NCBI GenBank assembly: GCA_037783545.1
Contig: JBBELK010000003.1
Span: 1,922,001 to 1,986,000, forward strand
Length of the DNA stretch: 64,000 nt
Source of the DNA: Henricia sp. BOLD:AAB3569
Taxonomy: Eukaryota; Echinodermata; Asteroidea; Spinulosida; Echinasteridae
Direction of reading: 5' to 3'
This document shows positions 50,311 through 62,743 of the stretch, in pieces. Under the pieces are notes generated by a model that did not search any database, had not been told where the DNA came from, and worked only from the letters and a program-made list of their open reading frames with translations. The translations under genes and the position numbers were made by a program. Position 1 is the first letter of the stretch; the number at the start of each line of letters is the position of its first letter.

Positions 50311-50966
50311 ACACCAGTAAACCCTAACACTCAGGTCCACAATTAATAACATTTCTTGTACCATTTGTAAAATTAAAGTTTGGTTTGCATGTGTTTGGCT
50401 CAGTTTCACTTAAGTTCTTTTATGGTAATTGCATGTTTTTTTTCTCCAATTTCATGGCGCTGCTTAAGCGCTAGCTGAAAACTTGTGCTTACTGTAGCAG
50501 AAAAGTTGTGCTAACGTTAAGGCTATTTCACGGCCGTGGTGTGCTTAATCATCCCCGTGATTGGAAACGGGCATTGTTGCGTCACGTTTGTTAGGCAAAT
50601 TTGGTCTCTGAAGCTAGTAAATGTTTGGCAGTGCTTAAGGTTACAGTCGCCATGAAATAGCCGGAACCTCCGTTGGCACAAAAACGGCTGCTGAACAGCG
50701 CCATGAAATTGGCTCCTGGTGTAAAATCCATACAAAACGTGTAGTTTATGCACTATAGAAGCACACATTTAGTTGCCATGCCATTCACAACAGCGAGAAA
50801 TGAAACCACACAAAACCATGAATACATTTTTCCAAAAATCACATGTGAATTTATTGGATATTTTCAAATTGAAAGCTCATGTCACTCCATAAGGTCCCTT
50901 CAAAGTTGGTAGGAAAAGGGGCGGGGCTTAACATCCCAGAGGCGTAGGGCGCCAAGTTTTGTTGAT
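50311..50966. other. Intergenic, RPS20 3' side
   Basis: No gene is recognised. A minus-strand AATAAA at 50855-50850, 112 nt beyond the RPS20 stop, is a plausible polyadenylation signal. The rest includes partial inverted CGGCCGTG-type repeats around 50530-50700. Confidence 0.5.
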
Positions 50967-53704
50967 TTATGCATCTGCAATAGTAACTTCTACTTCAACT
51001 CCTGGCTCAATGCTGATCGATGTCTGTGGAATTTTCGTTAAGGAAATTTATGGTCATAGTGATGGACTGGCATCCCATCCAGGGGAAGTAGCAATGCACC
51101 TAGTCACTCCAAGCCATGGAAACTAACAACCTGTTGGGGGAAACTCAACTAACTGCTAGGGGTAACCTGTGATGGACTGGCATCCCATCCAGGGGAAGTA
51201 GCAATGCTCCTAGTCACTCCATGCCATGGAAACTAACAACCCGTTTGGGAAACCCAACTAACTGCTGGGGGTAAACCTGTAATGGACTGGCATCCAGGGG
51301 GAGTAGCAATGCTCCTAGTCACTCCATGCCATGGAAACTAACAACCTGTTGGGGAAACCCAACTAACTGCTGGGGGTAAACCTGTGATGGACTGGCATCC
51401 CATCCAGGGGGAGTAGCAATGCTCCTAGTCACTCCATGCTATGGAAACTAACAACCTGTTCAGAAACCCAACTAACTGCTGGGGGTAAATAAAAAAATTG
51501 AAGGATACGATTTGTTTGACGATCTCTGAAGGACTTTGAAGATCGATCAGTCGCTTGTGGATACGCATTTGAAACCGGTCCCACGTCTTGGACCCTTCTC
51601 CGCAGGGGGTCTTGCGAGTGGTGATGCGTAGGATCTTGGTGGGCATGCGCACTGGTCCCTTCACTTCCAGGTTTTTGTCCTGAGCTCCGCGCTTGAGATC
51701 AGCGCACACTGTAAATCAAACAAAGCGCAAAACTTAGTTTTAGGACTTCAAACAGAATTTTGTAACAGAATTAAGCCTTTTATAATAAGAGCACTGTTAA
51801 TACAACATTCCACTTATAACTAGGAAAATTTTAATTCCCAATCCCTAATTCTTCTCTGTTTTTATTCCTGACTTAGGTATTTTTTTCGTATACATTGAAC
51901 AGAGATTTTAAGGAAATTACCTCCTGGAATCAACAGATAATGTAATTTTAAGATATACTTCCCACTTGCACTTTTGTCGCAAATGTTGCTTTTCTTTAGA
52001 AAAATCACGTTTTCTTCTTCAAAAATTGCCTTCAGTTAGTGCACAAGATAACCATTCACGCGCGCAGCACCCTCTGTTGTCGCGCTTACGCACAGACCGC
52101 TCGCCACGTCATTTTGTGCATTACTTCATGCAGTAATTTTATCATTTATTTATCTCAGAAATGCAACATTTGCGACGGAAGTGTCGGTGGGAAGTATATC
52201 TTAGAATTGAATAAGCTATCGATTCCAATATATAAATTCACCGAAATCCGTGTTCAATGTATATGAAAAAAAATCCCTGACTTAGTTATAATGTCAATGT
52301 ACACACACTCAGTATATTTAATGGGTATTTTTTTCATATACATTGAACACGGATTTGGGTAAATTTATATATTGGAATCGATAGCTTATTCAATTCTAAG
52401 ATATACTTCCCACTGACACTTCCGTCGCAAATGTTGCATTTCTGAGATAAATAAATGATAAAATTACTGCATAAAGTAATGCACAAAATGACGCGGCGAG
52501 CGGTCTGTGCGTAAGCGCGACAACAGAGGGCGGTGCGCGCGCGCGTGAATGGTTATCTTGTGCACTAACTGAAGGCAATTTTTGAAGAAGAAAACGTGAT
52601 TTTTCTACAGAAAAGCAACATTTGCGACAAAAGTGCAAGTGGGAAGTATATCTTAAAATTACATTATGTGTTGATTCCAGGAGGTAATTTCCTTAAAATC
52701 TTTGTTCAATGTATACGAAAAAAATACCATTTAATGTCCTCACTGTGAAAATTGAATCTTTTTGGGATTGGAGTCGACTCCGAAAATGCTGGAGTCGTCC
52801 CAGCCTAATTAACGAGGTTCAATTGTATAATTGACGACAAAATAATGTAGAAGACATTTCAAGACAACATCATATACTGGGGGTAAAATCCAAACAAACG
52901 CACCCTTCTCAAGGTTTTTGACATTACGGCTGGTCAGAGTGATTCGGATGCGGTGAGCTGTGCTTTCCTCCTGAGGTCCACCTTTTCCAGGTTCCTTAAA
53001 GTGCGACTGCAAAATGGAAAAGATATTTATAATTAAGGGTATTTTGTCCGTATACATTGAACAAAGATTTTAAGGAAATTACCTCCTGGAATCAACAGCT
53101 AATGTAATTTTAAGATATAGGCCTACTTCCCACTTGCACTTTTGTCGCAAATGTTGCTTTTCTGTAGAAAAGTCACATTTTCTCATTCAAAAATTGCCTT
53201 CAGTTAGTGCACAAGTCGACAAGATAACCATTCACGCGCATGCGCAGCACCCTCTGTTGTCGCGCTTACGCACAGACCACACGCCGCGTCATTTTTTGCA
53301 TTATACTTTACGCAGTAATTTATCATTTATTTATCTCAGAAATGCAACATTTGCGACAGAAGTGTCAGTGGGAAGTAGGCCTATATCTTAGAATTGAATA
53401 AGCTATCGATTCCAATATAAATTCACCCAAATCCGTGTCCAATGTATATGAAAAAAAATCCATTAATACCGTATAAAGTGTTTACATCATTCAAATAAGT
53501 TCTCTTTTGTCAAGATACACATGTATGTACTATGTATTTCCAGTTAGATATCATGAAGCACGCCCTCAATCGGTGTGGGAATGCGAGGAACGAAAAAAGG
53601 CAAAAAGCCACGTTAATTATGTTTTTCTGTCGTTAATTTCACAACATTCTATACCATTGTTATCAACATTAAACGTAAGACAAAAATGTAAGTGTTCCTA
53701 CCAT
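50967..53704 (-). CDS. RPS20: Small ribosomal subunit protein uS10 (RPS20)
   Basis: Component of the 40S ribosomal subunit. Four coding exons in transcript order: 53704-53702 (the ATG alone), 53006-52904, 51708-51509, 51023-50967; 120 residues. Almost every family block is present: [31 protein letters not shown] (here [20 protein letters not shown]), [32 protein letters not shown] and [18 protein letters not shown] then TAA. The start codon is immediately followed by a GTAGGA donor, so exon 1 contributes only Met. A minus-strand pyrimidine run CCTTTTTT at 53818-53811, about 107 nt upstream of the ATG, could be the 5' TOP-type start expected of ribosomal-protein genes. Introns 1 and 2 carry three hAT-type MITEs. 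The last intron is a short tandem repeat array. Confidence 0.96.
51058..51490. repeat. Tandem repeat, unit about 108 bp, four copies
   Basis: Units start near 51060, 51170, 51281 and 51384, each with GATGGACTGGCATCC, AGTAGCAATGC(T/A)CCTAGTC, CCATGGAAACTAACAACC and CCAACTAACTGCT. It fills most of the last RPS20 intron and stops about 20 bp from the donor at 51508. Confidence 0.9.
51876..52276 (+). mobile_element. hAT-type MITE, intact, 8-bp target duplication
   Basis: It is 401 bp, with ends GGTATTTTTTTCGTATACAT and (inverted) ATGTATATGAAAAAAAATCC, flanked on both sides by CTGACTTA. Sub-terminal inverted motifs CTTTTGTCGCAAATGTTGC and GCAACATTTGCGACGGAAG lie inside. No coding frame. RPS20 intron 2. 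Confidence 0.92.
52324..52728 (-). mobile_element. hAT-type MITE, intact, opposite orientation
   Basis: It is 405 bp, with ends GGTATTTTTTTCATATACAT and ATGTATACGAAAAAAATACC, flanked on both sides by ATTTAATG. It is only 48 bp from the preceding copy and inverted relative to it. RPS20 intron 2. Confidence 0.92.
53038..53461 (+). mobile_element. hAT-type MITE, RPS20 intron 1
   Basis: The left end GGTATTTTGTCCGTATACAT and right end ATGTATATGAAAAAAAATCC are present. The flanks (TAATTAAG / ATTAATAC) are not a clean 8-bp duplication. It starts about 32 bp before exon 2. Confidence 0.9.
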
Positions 53705-54225
53705 GGTTTCGAGTGCTAGCCGACTTAATCAATGCCTGTAAAATACAGAAATCGAACAGCGGTGAGCTAGCGACTTTTGTACACGTCTGCTTTGCAACAA
53801 GCACGGCACGAAAAAAGGTCGTTTTGGGGGTAAAACTGGTACTCTGAACAACTTCCGCGTTTATGGTTATACCGGCAATCTACGGGAACCAGCCAAAAAT
53901 CTAAATTTTCATTTTTATTTTTTTTCAAGGAGAATATCCCTTACAGTAGAATATATCGCTAAAACGTGTTCTAACAAATAAAGCACACACAAATGGGACA
54001 TGTTGTATTTTTTAAGAAAAAAAAGGGGGAAAAGGTAATATCGTGACGTCACGCTTTCTCGCAAAATCACAATCTCCACGTTGGCCTTTTTAGTAGTCTG
54101 GTACCAGGCGTCAGGCCTGGAGAGGCATGATTAGTGCGTGAATTTGTGTAGAGAATGTCAAGTGAACGGGGAACAATACTTAAATCGAGCAGTATTTTTT
54201 TGGGGTGGATGTTAAATCTCAAACG
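53705..54225. promoter_or_regulatory. RPS20 promoter / 5' UTR region
   Basis: It holds the putative 5' UTR and the CCTTTTTT start-site candidate at 53818-53811 (minus). No other gene is seen up to the first isolated satellite monomer at about 54220. Core promoter elements were not identified. Confidence 0.45.
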
Positions 54226-57200
54226 CTGCAGTAATGTTTTCAAAATTCAAGAAATATCCGAAGAAAAAGTCGAATGAGGGCGGCACACATTTTGCTTCTA
54301 AATTAGACTTCACCTAGTCCTTTGGCATAAAATGGTACAATAGTACGCCTACCATTAGCCTTCAGCGAGACAAATTATTAGCGATTCGGCTTGCATCAAT
54401 GGAAAATAATTAGGGTTTTGTGTTTGTTTTGGCTGTATACGACCATATAGCTCCATGATACGACTTGCATTTACTTGGCTTGGAGGGTGTGGGGTTGGGG
54501 TGGGGTGGGCCGGGACAGGGTTGGGGCGGTCGAGGGGAGAGGAGGGGAAGGGAGATAGGAGTCAAAGGCTGTATTAATATTTTTGTAGCAAGTACACCGT
54601 TCAGCGCGAAATCCACCTCAAACGCTGCAGTAATATTTCTGCGTAAAGCCTATTGGTCTCCCTGAAAACCACCTCAAACGCTGCAGTAATATTTTTGTAT
54701 AAGGTACACATGGTCAGCGCGAAATCCACCTCAAACGCTGCAGTAATATTTCTGCGTAAAGCCTATTGGTCTCCCTGAAAACCACCTCAAACGCTGCAGT
54801 AATATTTTTGTATAAGGTACACATGGTCAGCGCGAAATCCACCTCAAACGCTGCAGTAATATTTCTGCGTAAAGCCTATTGGTCTCCCTGAAAACCACCT
54901 CAAACGCTGCAGTAATATTTCTGCGTGAAGCATATTGGTCTCCCTGAAAACCACCTCAAACGCTGCAGTAATATTTCTGTATAAAGTATACTGGTCAGCG
55001 CGAAATCCACCTCAAACGCTGCAGTAATTTTTTTTTAATAAAGTATATTGGTCTGCCTGAAAACCACCTCAAACGCTGCAGTAATATTTTTGTATAAGGT
55101 ACACTGGTCAGCGCGAAATCCACCTCAAACGCTGCAGTAATTTTTTTAAAATAAATTATATTGGTCTGCCTGAAAACCACCTCAAACGCTGCAGTAATAT
55201 TTTTGTATAAGGTACACCTGGTCAGCGCGAAATCCACCTCAAACGCTGTAGTAATATTTGTGCGTAAAGCCTATTGGTCTGCCTGAAAACCACCTCAAAC
55301 GCTGCAGTAATTTTTGTGCGTGAAGCATATTGGTCTCCCTGAAAACCACCTCAAACGCTGCAGTAATATTTTTGTATAAAGTACACTGGTCAGCGCGAAA
55401 TCCACCTCAAACGCTGCAGTAATTTTTTTTTAATAAAGTATATTGGTCTGCCTGAAAACCACCTCAAACGCTGCAGTAATATTTTTGTATAAGGTACACT
55501 GGTCAGCGCGAAATCCACCTCAAACGCTGCAGTAATTTTTTTAAAATAAATTATATTGGTCTGCCTGAAAACCACCTCAAACGCTGCAGTAATATTTTTG
55601 TATAAGGTACACTGGTCAGCGCGAAATCCACCTCAAACGCTGCAGTAATTTTTTTTAAATAAATTATATTGGTCTGCCTGAAAACCACCTCAAACGCTGC
55701 AGTAATATTTTTGTATAAGGTACACTGGTCAGCGCGAAATCCACCTCAAACGCTGCAGTAATTTTTTTTAAATAAAGTATATTGGTCTGCCTGAAAACCA
55801 CCTCAAACGCTGCAGTAATATTTTTGTATAAGGTACACATGGTCAGCGCGAAATCCACCTCAAACGCTGCAGTAATATTTCTGCGTAAAGCCTATTGGTC
55901 TCCCTGAAAACCACCTCAAACGCTGCAGTAATTTTTCTGCGTGAAGCATATTGGTCTCCCTGAAAACCACCTCAAACGCTGCAGTAATTTTTCTGTATAA
56001 AGTACACTGGTCAGCGCGAAATCCACCTCAAACGCTGCAGTAATTTTTTTAAAATAAAGTATATTGGTCTGCCTGAAAACCACCTCAAACGCTGCAGTAA
56101 TATTTTTGTATAAGGTACACTGGTCAGCGCGAAATCCACCTCAAACGCTGCAGTAATTTTTTTAAAATAAATTATATTGGTCTGCCTGAAAACCACCTCA
56201 AACGCTGCAGTAATATTTTTGTATAAGGTACACTGGTCAGCGCGAAATCCACCTCAAACGCTGCAGTAATTTTTTTAAAATAAATTATATTGGTCTGCCT
56301 GAAAACCACCTCAAACGCTGCAGTAATATTTTTGTATAAGGTACACTGGTCAGCGCGAAATCCACCTCAAACGCTGCAGTAATTTTTTTAAAATAAATTA
56401 TATTGGTCTGCCTGAAAACCACCTCAAACGCTGCAGTAATATTTTTGTATAAGGTACACCTGGTCAGCGCGAAATCCACCTCAAACGCTGTAGTAATATT
56501 TGTGCGTAAAGCCTATTGGTCTGCCTGAAAACCACCTCAAACGCTGCAGTAATTTTTGTGCGTGAAGCATATTGGTCTCCCTGAAAACCACCTCAAACGC
56601 TGCAGTAATATTTCTGTATAAAGTACACTGGTCAGCGCGAAATCCACCTCAAACGCTGCAGTAATTTTTTTTTAATAAAGTATATTGGTCTGCCTGAAAA
56701 CCACCTCAAACGCTGCAGTAATATTTTTGTATAAGGTACACTGGTCAGCGCGAAATCCACCTCAAACGCTGCAGTAATTTTTTTAAAATAAATTATATTG
56801 GTCTGCCTGAAAACCACCTCAAACGCTGCAGTAATATTTTTGTATAAGGTACACTGGTCAGCGCGAAATCCACCTCAAACGCTGCAGTAATTTTTTTTAA
56901 ATAAATTATATTGGTCTGCCTGAAAACCACCTCAAACGCTGCAGTAATATTTTTGTATAAGGTACACTGGTCAGCGCGAAATCCACCTCAAACGCTGCAG
57001 TAATTTTTTTTAAATAAAGTATATTGGTCTGCCTGAAAACCACCTCAAACGCTGCAGTAATATTTTTGTATAAGGTACACATGGTCAGCGCGAAATCCAC
57101 CTCAAACGCTGCAGTAATATTTCTGCGTAAAGCCTATTGGTCTCCCTGAAAACCACCTCAAACGCTGCAGTAATATTTTTGTATAAGGTACACATGGTCA

Positions 57201-59960
57201 GCGCGAAATCCACCTCAAACGCTGCAGTAATATTTCTGCGTAAAGCCTATTGGTCTCCCTGAAAACCACCTCAAACGCTGCAGTAATATTTTTGTATAAG
57301 GTACACATGGTCAGCGCGAAATCCACCTCAAACGCTGCAGTAATATTTCTGCGTAAAGCCTATTGGTCTCCCTGAAAACCACCTCAAACGCTGCAGTAAT
57401 TTTTCTGCGTGAAGCATATTGGTCTCCCTGAAAACCACCTCAAACGCTGCAGTAATTTTTCTGTATAAAGTACACTGGTTAGCGCGAAATCCACCTCAAA
57501 CGCTGCAGTAATTTTTTTAAAATAAAGTATATTGGTCTGCCTGAAAACCACCTCAAACGCTGCAGTAATATTTTTGTATAAGGTACACTGGTCAGCGCGA
57601 AATCCACCTCAAACGCTGCAGTAATGTTTTTTAAATAAAGTATATTGGTCTGCCTGAAAACCACCTCAAACGCTGCAGTAATATTTTTGTATAAGGTACA
57701 CCTGGTCAGCGCGAAATCCACCTCAAACGCTGCAGTAATATTTGTGCGTGAAGCATATTGGTCTCCCTGAAAACCACCTCAAACGCTGCAGTAATATTTC
57801 TGTATAAAGTACACTGGTCAGCGCGAAAACCACCTCAAACGCTGCAGTAATATTTTTGTATAAGGTACACTGGTCAGCGCGAAATCCACCTCAAACGCTG
57901 CAGTAATTTTTTTAAAATAAATTATATTGGTCTGCCTGAAAACCACCTCAAACGCTGCAGTAATATTTTTGTATAAGGTACACTGGTCAGCGCGAAATCC
58001 ACCTCAAACGCTGCAGTAATTTTTTTTAAATAAATTATATTGGTCTGCCTGAAAACCACCTCAAACGCTGCAGTAATATTTTTGTATAAGGTACACTGGT
58101 CAGCGCGAAATCCACCTCAAACGCTGCAGTAATTTTTTTTAAATAAAGTATATTGGTCTGCCTGAAAACCACCTCAAACGCTGCAGTAATATTTTTGTAT
58201 AAGGTACACATGGTCAGCGCGAAATCCACCTCAAACGCTGCAGTAATATTTCTGCGTAAAGCCTATTGGTCTCCCTGAAAACCACCTCAAACGCTGCAGT
58301 AATTTTTCTGCGTGAAGCATATTGGTCTCCCTGAAAACCACCTCAAACGCTGCAGTAATTTTTCTGTATAAAGTACACTGGTTAGCGCGAAATCCACCTC
58401 AAACGCTGCAGTAATTTTTTTAAAATAAAGTATATTGGTCTGCCTGAAAACCACCTCAAACGCTGCAGTAATATTTTTGTATAAGGTACACTGGTCAGCG
58501 CGAAATCCACCTCAAACGCTGCAGTAATTTTTTTAAAATAAATTATATTGGTCTGCCTGAAAACCACCTCAAACGCTGCAGTAATATTTTTGTATAAGGT
58601 ACACTGGTCAGCGCGAAATCCACCTCAAACGCTGCAGTAATTTTTTTAAAATAAATTATATTGGTCTGCCTGAAAACCACCTCAAACGCTGCAGTAATAT
58701 TTTTGTATAAGGTACACTGGTCAGCGCGAAATCCACCTCAAACGCTGCAGTAATTTTTTTAAAATAAATTATATTGGTCTGCCTGAAAACCACCTCAAAC
58801 GCTGCAGTAATATTTTTGTATAAGGTACACCTGGTCAGCGCGAAATCCACCTCAAACGCTGTAGTAATATTTGTGCGTAAAGCCTATTGGTCTGCCTGAA
58901 AACCACCTCAAACGCTGCAGTAATTTTTGTGCGTGAAGCATATTGGTCTCCCTGAAAACCACCTCAAACGCTGCAGTAATATTTCTGTATAAAGTACACT
59001 GGTCAGCGCGAAATCCACCTCAAACGCTGCAGTAATTTTTTTTTAATAAAGTATATTGGTCTGCCTGAAAACCACCTCAAACGCTGCAGTAATATTTTTG
59101 TATAAGGTACACTGGTCAGCGCGAAATCCACCTCAAACGCTGCAGTAATTTTTTTAAAATAAATTATATTGGTCTGCCTGAAAACCACCTCAAACGCTGC
59201 AGTAATATTTTTGTATAAGGTACACTGGTCAGCGCGAAATCCACCTCAAACGCTGCAGTAATTTTTTTTAAATAAATTATATTGGTCTGCCTGAAAACCA
59301 CCTCAAACGCTGCAGTAATATTTTTGTATAAGGTACACTGGTCAGCGCGAAATCCACCTCAAACGCTGCAGTAATTTTTTTTAAATAAAGTATATTGGTC
59401 TGCCTGAAAACCACCTCAAACGCTGCAGTAATATTTTTGTATAAGGTACACATGGTCAGCGCGAAATCCACCTCAAACGCTGCAGTAATATTTCTGCGTA
59501 AAGCCTATTGGTCTCCCTGAAAACCACCTCAAACGCTGCAGTAATATTTTTGTATAAGGTACACATGGTCAGCGCGAAATCCACCTCAAACGCTGCAGTA
59601 ATACTTCTGCATAAAGCCTGTTGGTCTCCCTGAAAACCACCTCAAACGCTGCAGTAATTTTTCTGTATAAAGAACACTGGTCAGCGCGAAATCCACTTCA
59701 AACGCTGCAGTAATTTTTCTGCGTAAAGCCTATTGGTCTCCCTGAAATCCACCTCAAACGCTGCAGTAATGTTTTTTTTAATAAAGTATATTGGTCTGCC
59801 TGAAAAACCACCTCAAACGCTGCAGTAATATTTCTGTATAAAGTACACTGGTCAGCGCGAAATCCAACTCAAACGCTGCAGTAAGATTTCTTTATAAAGT
59901 GCAATGGTCAGCCTGAAATCCACCTCAAACGCTGCAGTAAGATTCCTGCGTAAAGGACAT
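54220..59960 (+). repeat. Satellite array, monomer about 57 bp, with higher-order structure
   Basis: An isolated monomer lies at about 54220; the continuous array runs 54600-59960, roughly 90 monomers. Each has the core CACCTCAAACGCTGCAGTAA preceded by either TCAGCGCGAAATC or TCTGCCTGAAAAC / TCTCCCTGAAAAC, and followed by one of a few AT-rich spacers (TTTTTGTATAAGGTACAC, TTTCTGCGTAAAGCCTA, TTTTTTTAAAATAAATTA). Types mostly alternate. Identical segments recur at 621 bp (55390, 56011, 56632) and at 2371 bp (55664 to 58035; 56906 to 59277). Reading frames inside are repeat artefacts. Confidence 0.97.
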
Positions 59961-60629
59961 AATGACTTGGCGAGAAAAACGCGGCAGTGTAAAGGTTTGT
60001 GTGGATAGTATACTGTCCATCGCGTATGAATACTGTAGTTCGGGGAGAGATGCGTCCCCCGGCGTTTGAACCGTCGCTCTCATCGCGTCGTGGAAATTTG
60101 CATAGTTTTTGTTAATTCTGCTGAAACTGGAGAAGATTAAAATCAATATGTTTTGCAAATTCATTCACTGTAATTCGTTCTATATAACTTGTATTTCAAG
60201 AACAATTAGGGAGACACTTGAAATGTAAATGAATGTGACTTTCGGAAAACTGTTATTGTCAGTGTAAAACATTCTTTCATGTTTAGACTCCTTGCAACGT
60301 CGTTACTTATCCTTTGTTTGAGGTACTTACTATTGGAGCGGTCCTTACCAACCTATAAGAGGTCAGTGTTAGGTTCCACTCCGCTACCCGCTTACTTCTT
60401 TAGTATAGTCACCATGGAGAATTTGGCTGGAAATAAATAAATTTAGTGAAATAACCAATTGTGACTATAGCGGTTTGTCGTTTTCATTCCGGCCTAAACA
60501 TAATACAAAGATTTAAAAGGCAGAACGGCGCTTTCTTGTTAACACATTTCTTTGAAAATTAATTTTCTGTTAACTCAGCAGCATCAATACTCTTTCTAGA
60601 GCTAAGACGGCGGTACAGTTAAAACTCAA

Positions 60630-62740
60630 TTAATTGAATGTGGTTGTTTTTAACGTTAAGTATTTTAATAGGGAAGCCATCATTAGATTAATCAACACAC
60701 TTAATGGGGGTTCCGCCCCTGGTCCTGATGGTATAACAGCAGAGCATTTAAAACATTGTGTTAATTCTGGTCTTCCAGACATTTTAGCTAACATTTGTAA
60801 TATCTGTATTAAATTTGGTTTTGTGCCCGGGAAGTTTCAAATGGGCACACTAAGTCACTTGTGCCTATTCTTAAGAAACCTACGATCGACCTGTCTGATA
60901 CCTGAAAGTTATCGTCCTGTTATAGTTTATAATACACTGTCTAAATTGTTTGATTTATGTTTGCTTGAATCTTCTAATGTTAAGTTTTATAATTTACAGT
61001 ATGGGTTTGTTAATGGTAGGGGCACAGCCATGGCTGCTGCCTCTGTTCACGATGTCATCAAATATTGCAATAACCGTGGATCTTCTGTTTTTGCATACTC
61101 ATTAGATGCTGAGGGTGCCTTCGACCCCATCCCACATGACATCATTTTTTTATAAATTAATTGATAATATTAGAGATGGTTGGTGGAGATGTCTTTATTT
61201 TTGGTATTATAATATTTCCGTTAAGGTTAAATGGGCTAACAGTCTGGGTAAACGACTTAATATTTGTAAGGGCACGAGGCAAGGAGGACTTTCCTCTCCT
61301 TTGATTTTTAACTTGTTTTATAAAGATTTGGTGAATGGCCTAAATAATCTCAATTGTGGTATTGTTACAGCTCGTTATAATTTAAATGTTTTTTTGTTAT
61401 GCAGATGATTTACAACTTCTTAGCATGACCCCATCTGGCCTTCAGTTGTTGATTGATTATGCAAATGATTATATTGTGAAACATGGTTTACGTTTTAATC
61501 CCTCTAAGACATTTTGCTGCACTTTTGGGAAGAATCATTTTGTTAATGAACCTGCTTGGTTTTTAAATGATTCGATCATATCACTAACCTAGGGGTCACT
61601 TTGTCTTCTGATTTAAATTGTAAGAGTCACATGGAAGAAAGAATGAGGAAATGTCAAATGGCATTCTTCTCCCTACAGGGGGCGGGCTTTGTAAGGGTGG
61701 TTCCAGTTCGGATGTCAAAGTTTGTGGAATTCCGGTTTAATCCCCATATTGACTTATGGATGTCAGAGTGTTAATTTAAAGGGCCATGAAATGCTCAATA
61801 ACGTTATGCACAGTTTTTGCTGCATATGAAGGATTACTTGTGTAGAAAGACAATACTACTGTTTATTTTGATGCCCCATGAGAAAAAGTGTCATCTTCAA
61901 CTTTGAAAATATCTTTACATAAACTCACAGACAGAGGGCGCTGTTTGGGGCATGTCACTTTAGGAACACACTGCAAAAAAGCAAAGAAAAAACATGCTGC
62001 AGTTTCCAGCCTTAGTTTTTTCATGGTTTGAAACAGGCAACATGTAAAACAAACCTAAACCATCATGGGTTACAAACGTTTCAGCAAGTTGGAGAAAATT
62101 GTGCAAACTTTTGTGCACAGTTGAATGAGATTTTCCTGTGTTTTCCATCACTTTGCTCATGCATATGTAAATTTTCATTAGCATAAAAATCGAAAACCTT
62201 GATTTTAACCCCCCAAACAACTTTCAAGTTGGGTTTTTTATGATTGTAAATTAATGGACTAGTTCCAAATAGCACAGATTTGTCATAGTACACCCTTATT
62301 GCATGCTATTGGAGTGCCTAAAGTGAGTGGCATTATTAAGGGTTTACAGTTGGGTCTTATGTCTCAAGTTTTAAGTTTAATAATGATTCTGCATCCAGAG
62401 CATTTTATTCTCAATTGTTAAATTGTCATAACACATGCGATAAGTCAACTACTATATGTAATGGTACTTTGGTGTCACGTGTTGAGAATTGCAAAAATAA
62501 GTTTTCTCTGGTAAATTCAATTTTTGATGCAAAGTAAAATTCTTTTCAGGATATTTTATGTGTTAATCATGGTATATGTGATAGCATCAAGTTTCTTTTG
62601 TTCAAGAATGACTTTGATGGTATTAAACAATTATTATCTCCATTTTAATTTTAGTATATTGATGTCGTGGGGTATTTTACTTCTCCCTCGGGAGGTTGTG
62701 TGGAAATAAATAATCGTGTAAATTTACATCTTCCCGTTTT
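60630..62740 (+). pseudogene. Broken non-LTR retrotransposon reverse transcriptase
   Basis: The fragments give GGSAPGPDGITAEHLKH (60700), PESYRPV, LQYGFVNGRGT, SLDAEGAFD (catalytic block A-like), then after a frameshift near 61150 KGTRQGGLSSPLIFNLF, and in a third frame CYADDLQLL, the catalytic YADD block, near 61395. Stops and frame changes show it is dead. A family C MITE interrupts it at 61780-62286, after which a possible C-terminal remnant continues to about 62740. Confidence 0.82.
61780..62286 (+). mobile_element. TTAA-flanked MITE, family C, in the dead retrotransposon
   Basis: It starts TTAA|AGGGCCATGAAATGCTC and follows the family to GGACTAGTTCCAAATAGCAC. The right terminus (GGGGCCCT) is missing. 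Confidence 0.82.
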
Positions 62741-62743
62741 TAA

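Noticed and set aside
52396..53391. Recurrent peptide [14 protein letters not shown] in several places
   Set aside because: It is encoded by the subterminal part of the hAT-type MITE, in many copies and both orientations; no intact gene.
53007..53701. Box C/D snoRNA in RPS20 intron 1 (as in some vertebrate RPS20 genes)
   Set aside because: Only a partial C box (ATGATGT, minus strand near 53487) was seen and no D box at proper spacing; the rest of the intron is a MITE.
54995..59471. Repeated minus-strand frames of 61-80 residues in the satellite (ITAAFEVDFALT-type peptides)
   Set aside because: They are periodic with the satellite, have no start context or splice logic, and end with spacer changes; they are artefacts of a repeat without stops in one frame.
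54600..59960. CRISPR-like look (conserved about 35-bp core with variable spacers)
   Set aside because: The spacers fall into a few recurring AT-rich types and two core types alternate; the setting is an animal genome. It is a satellite.
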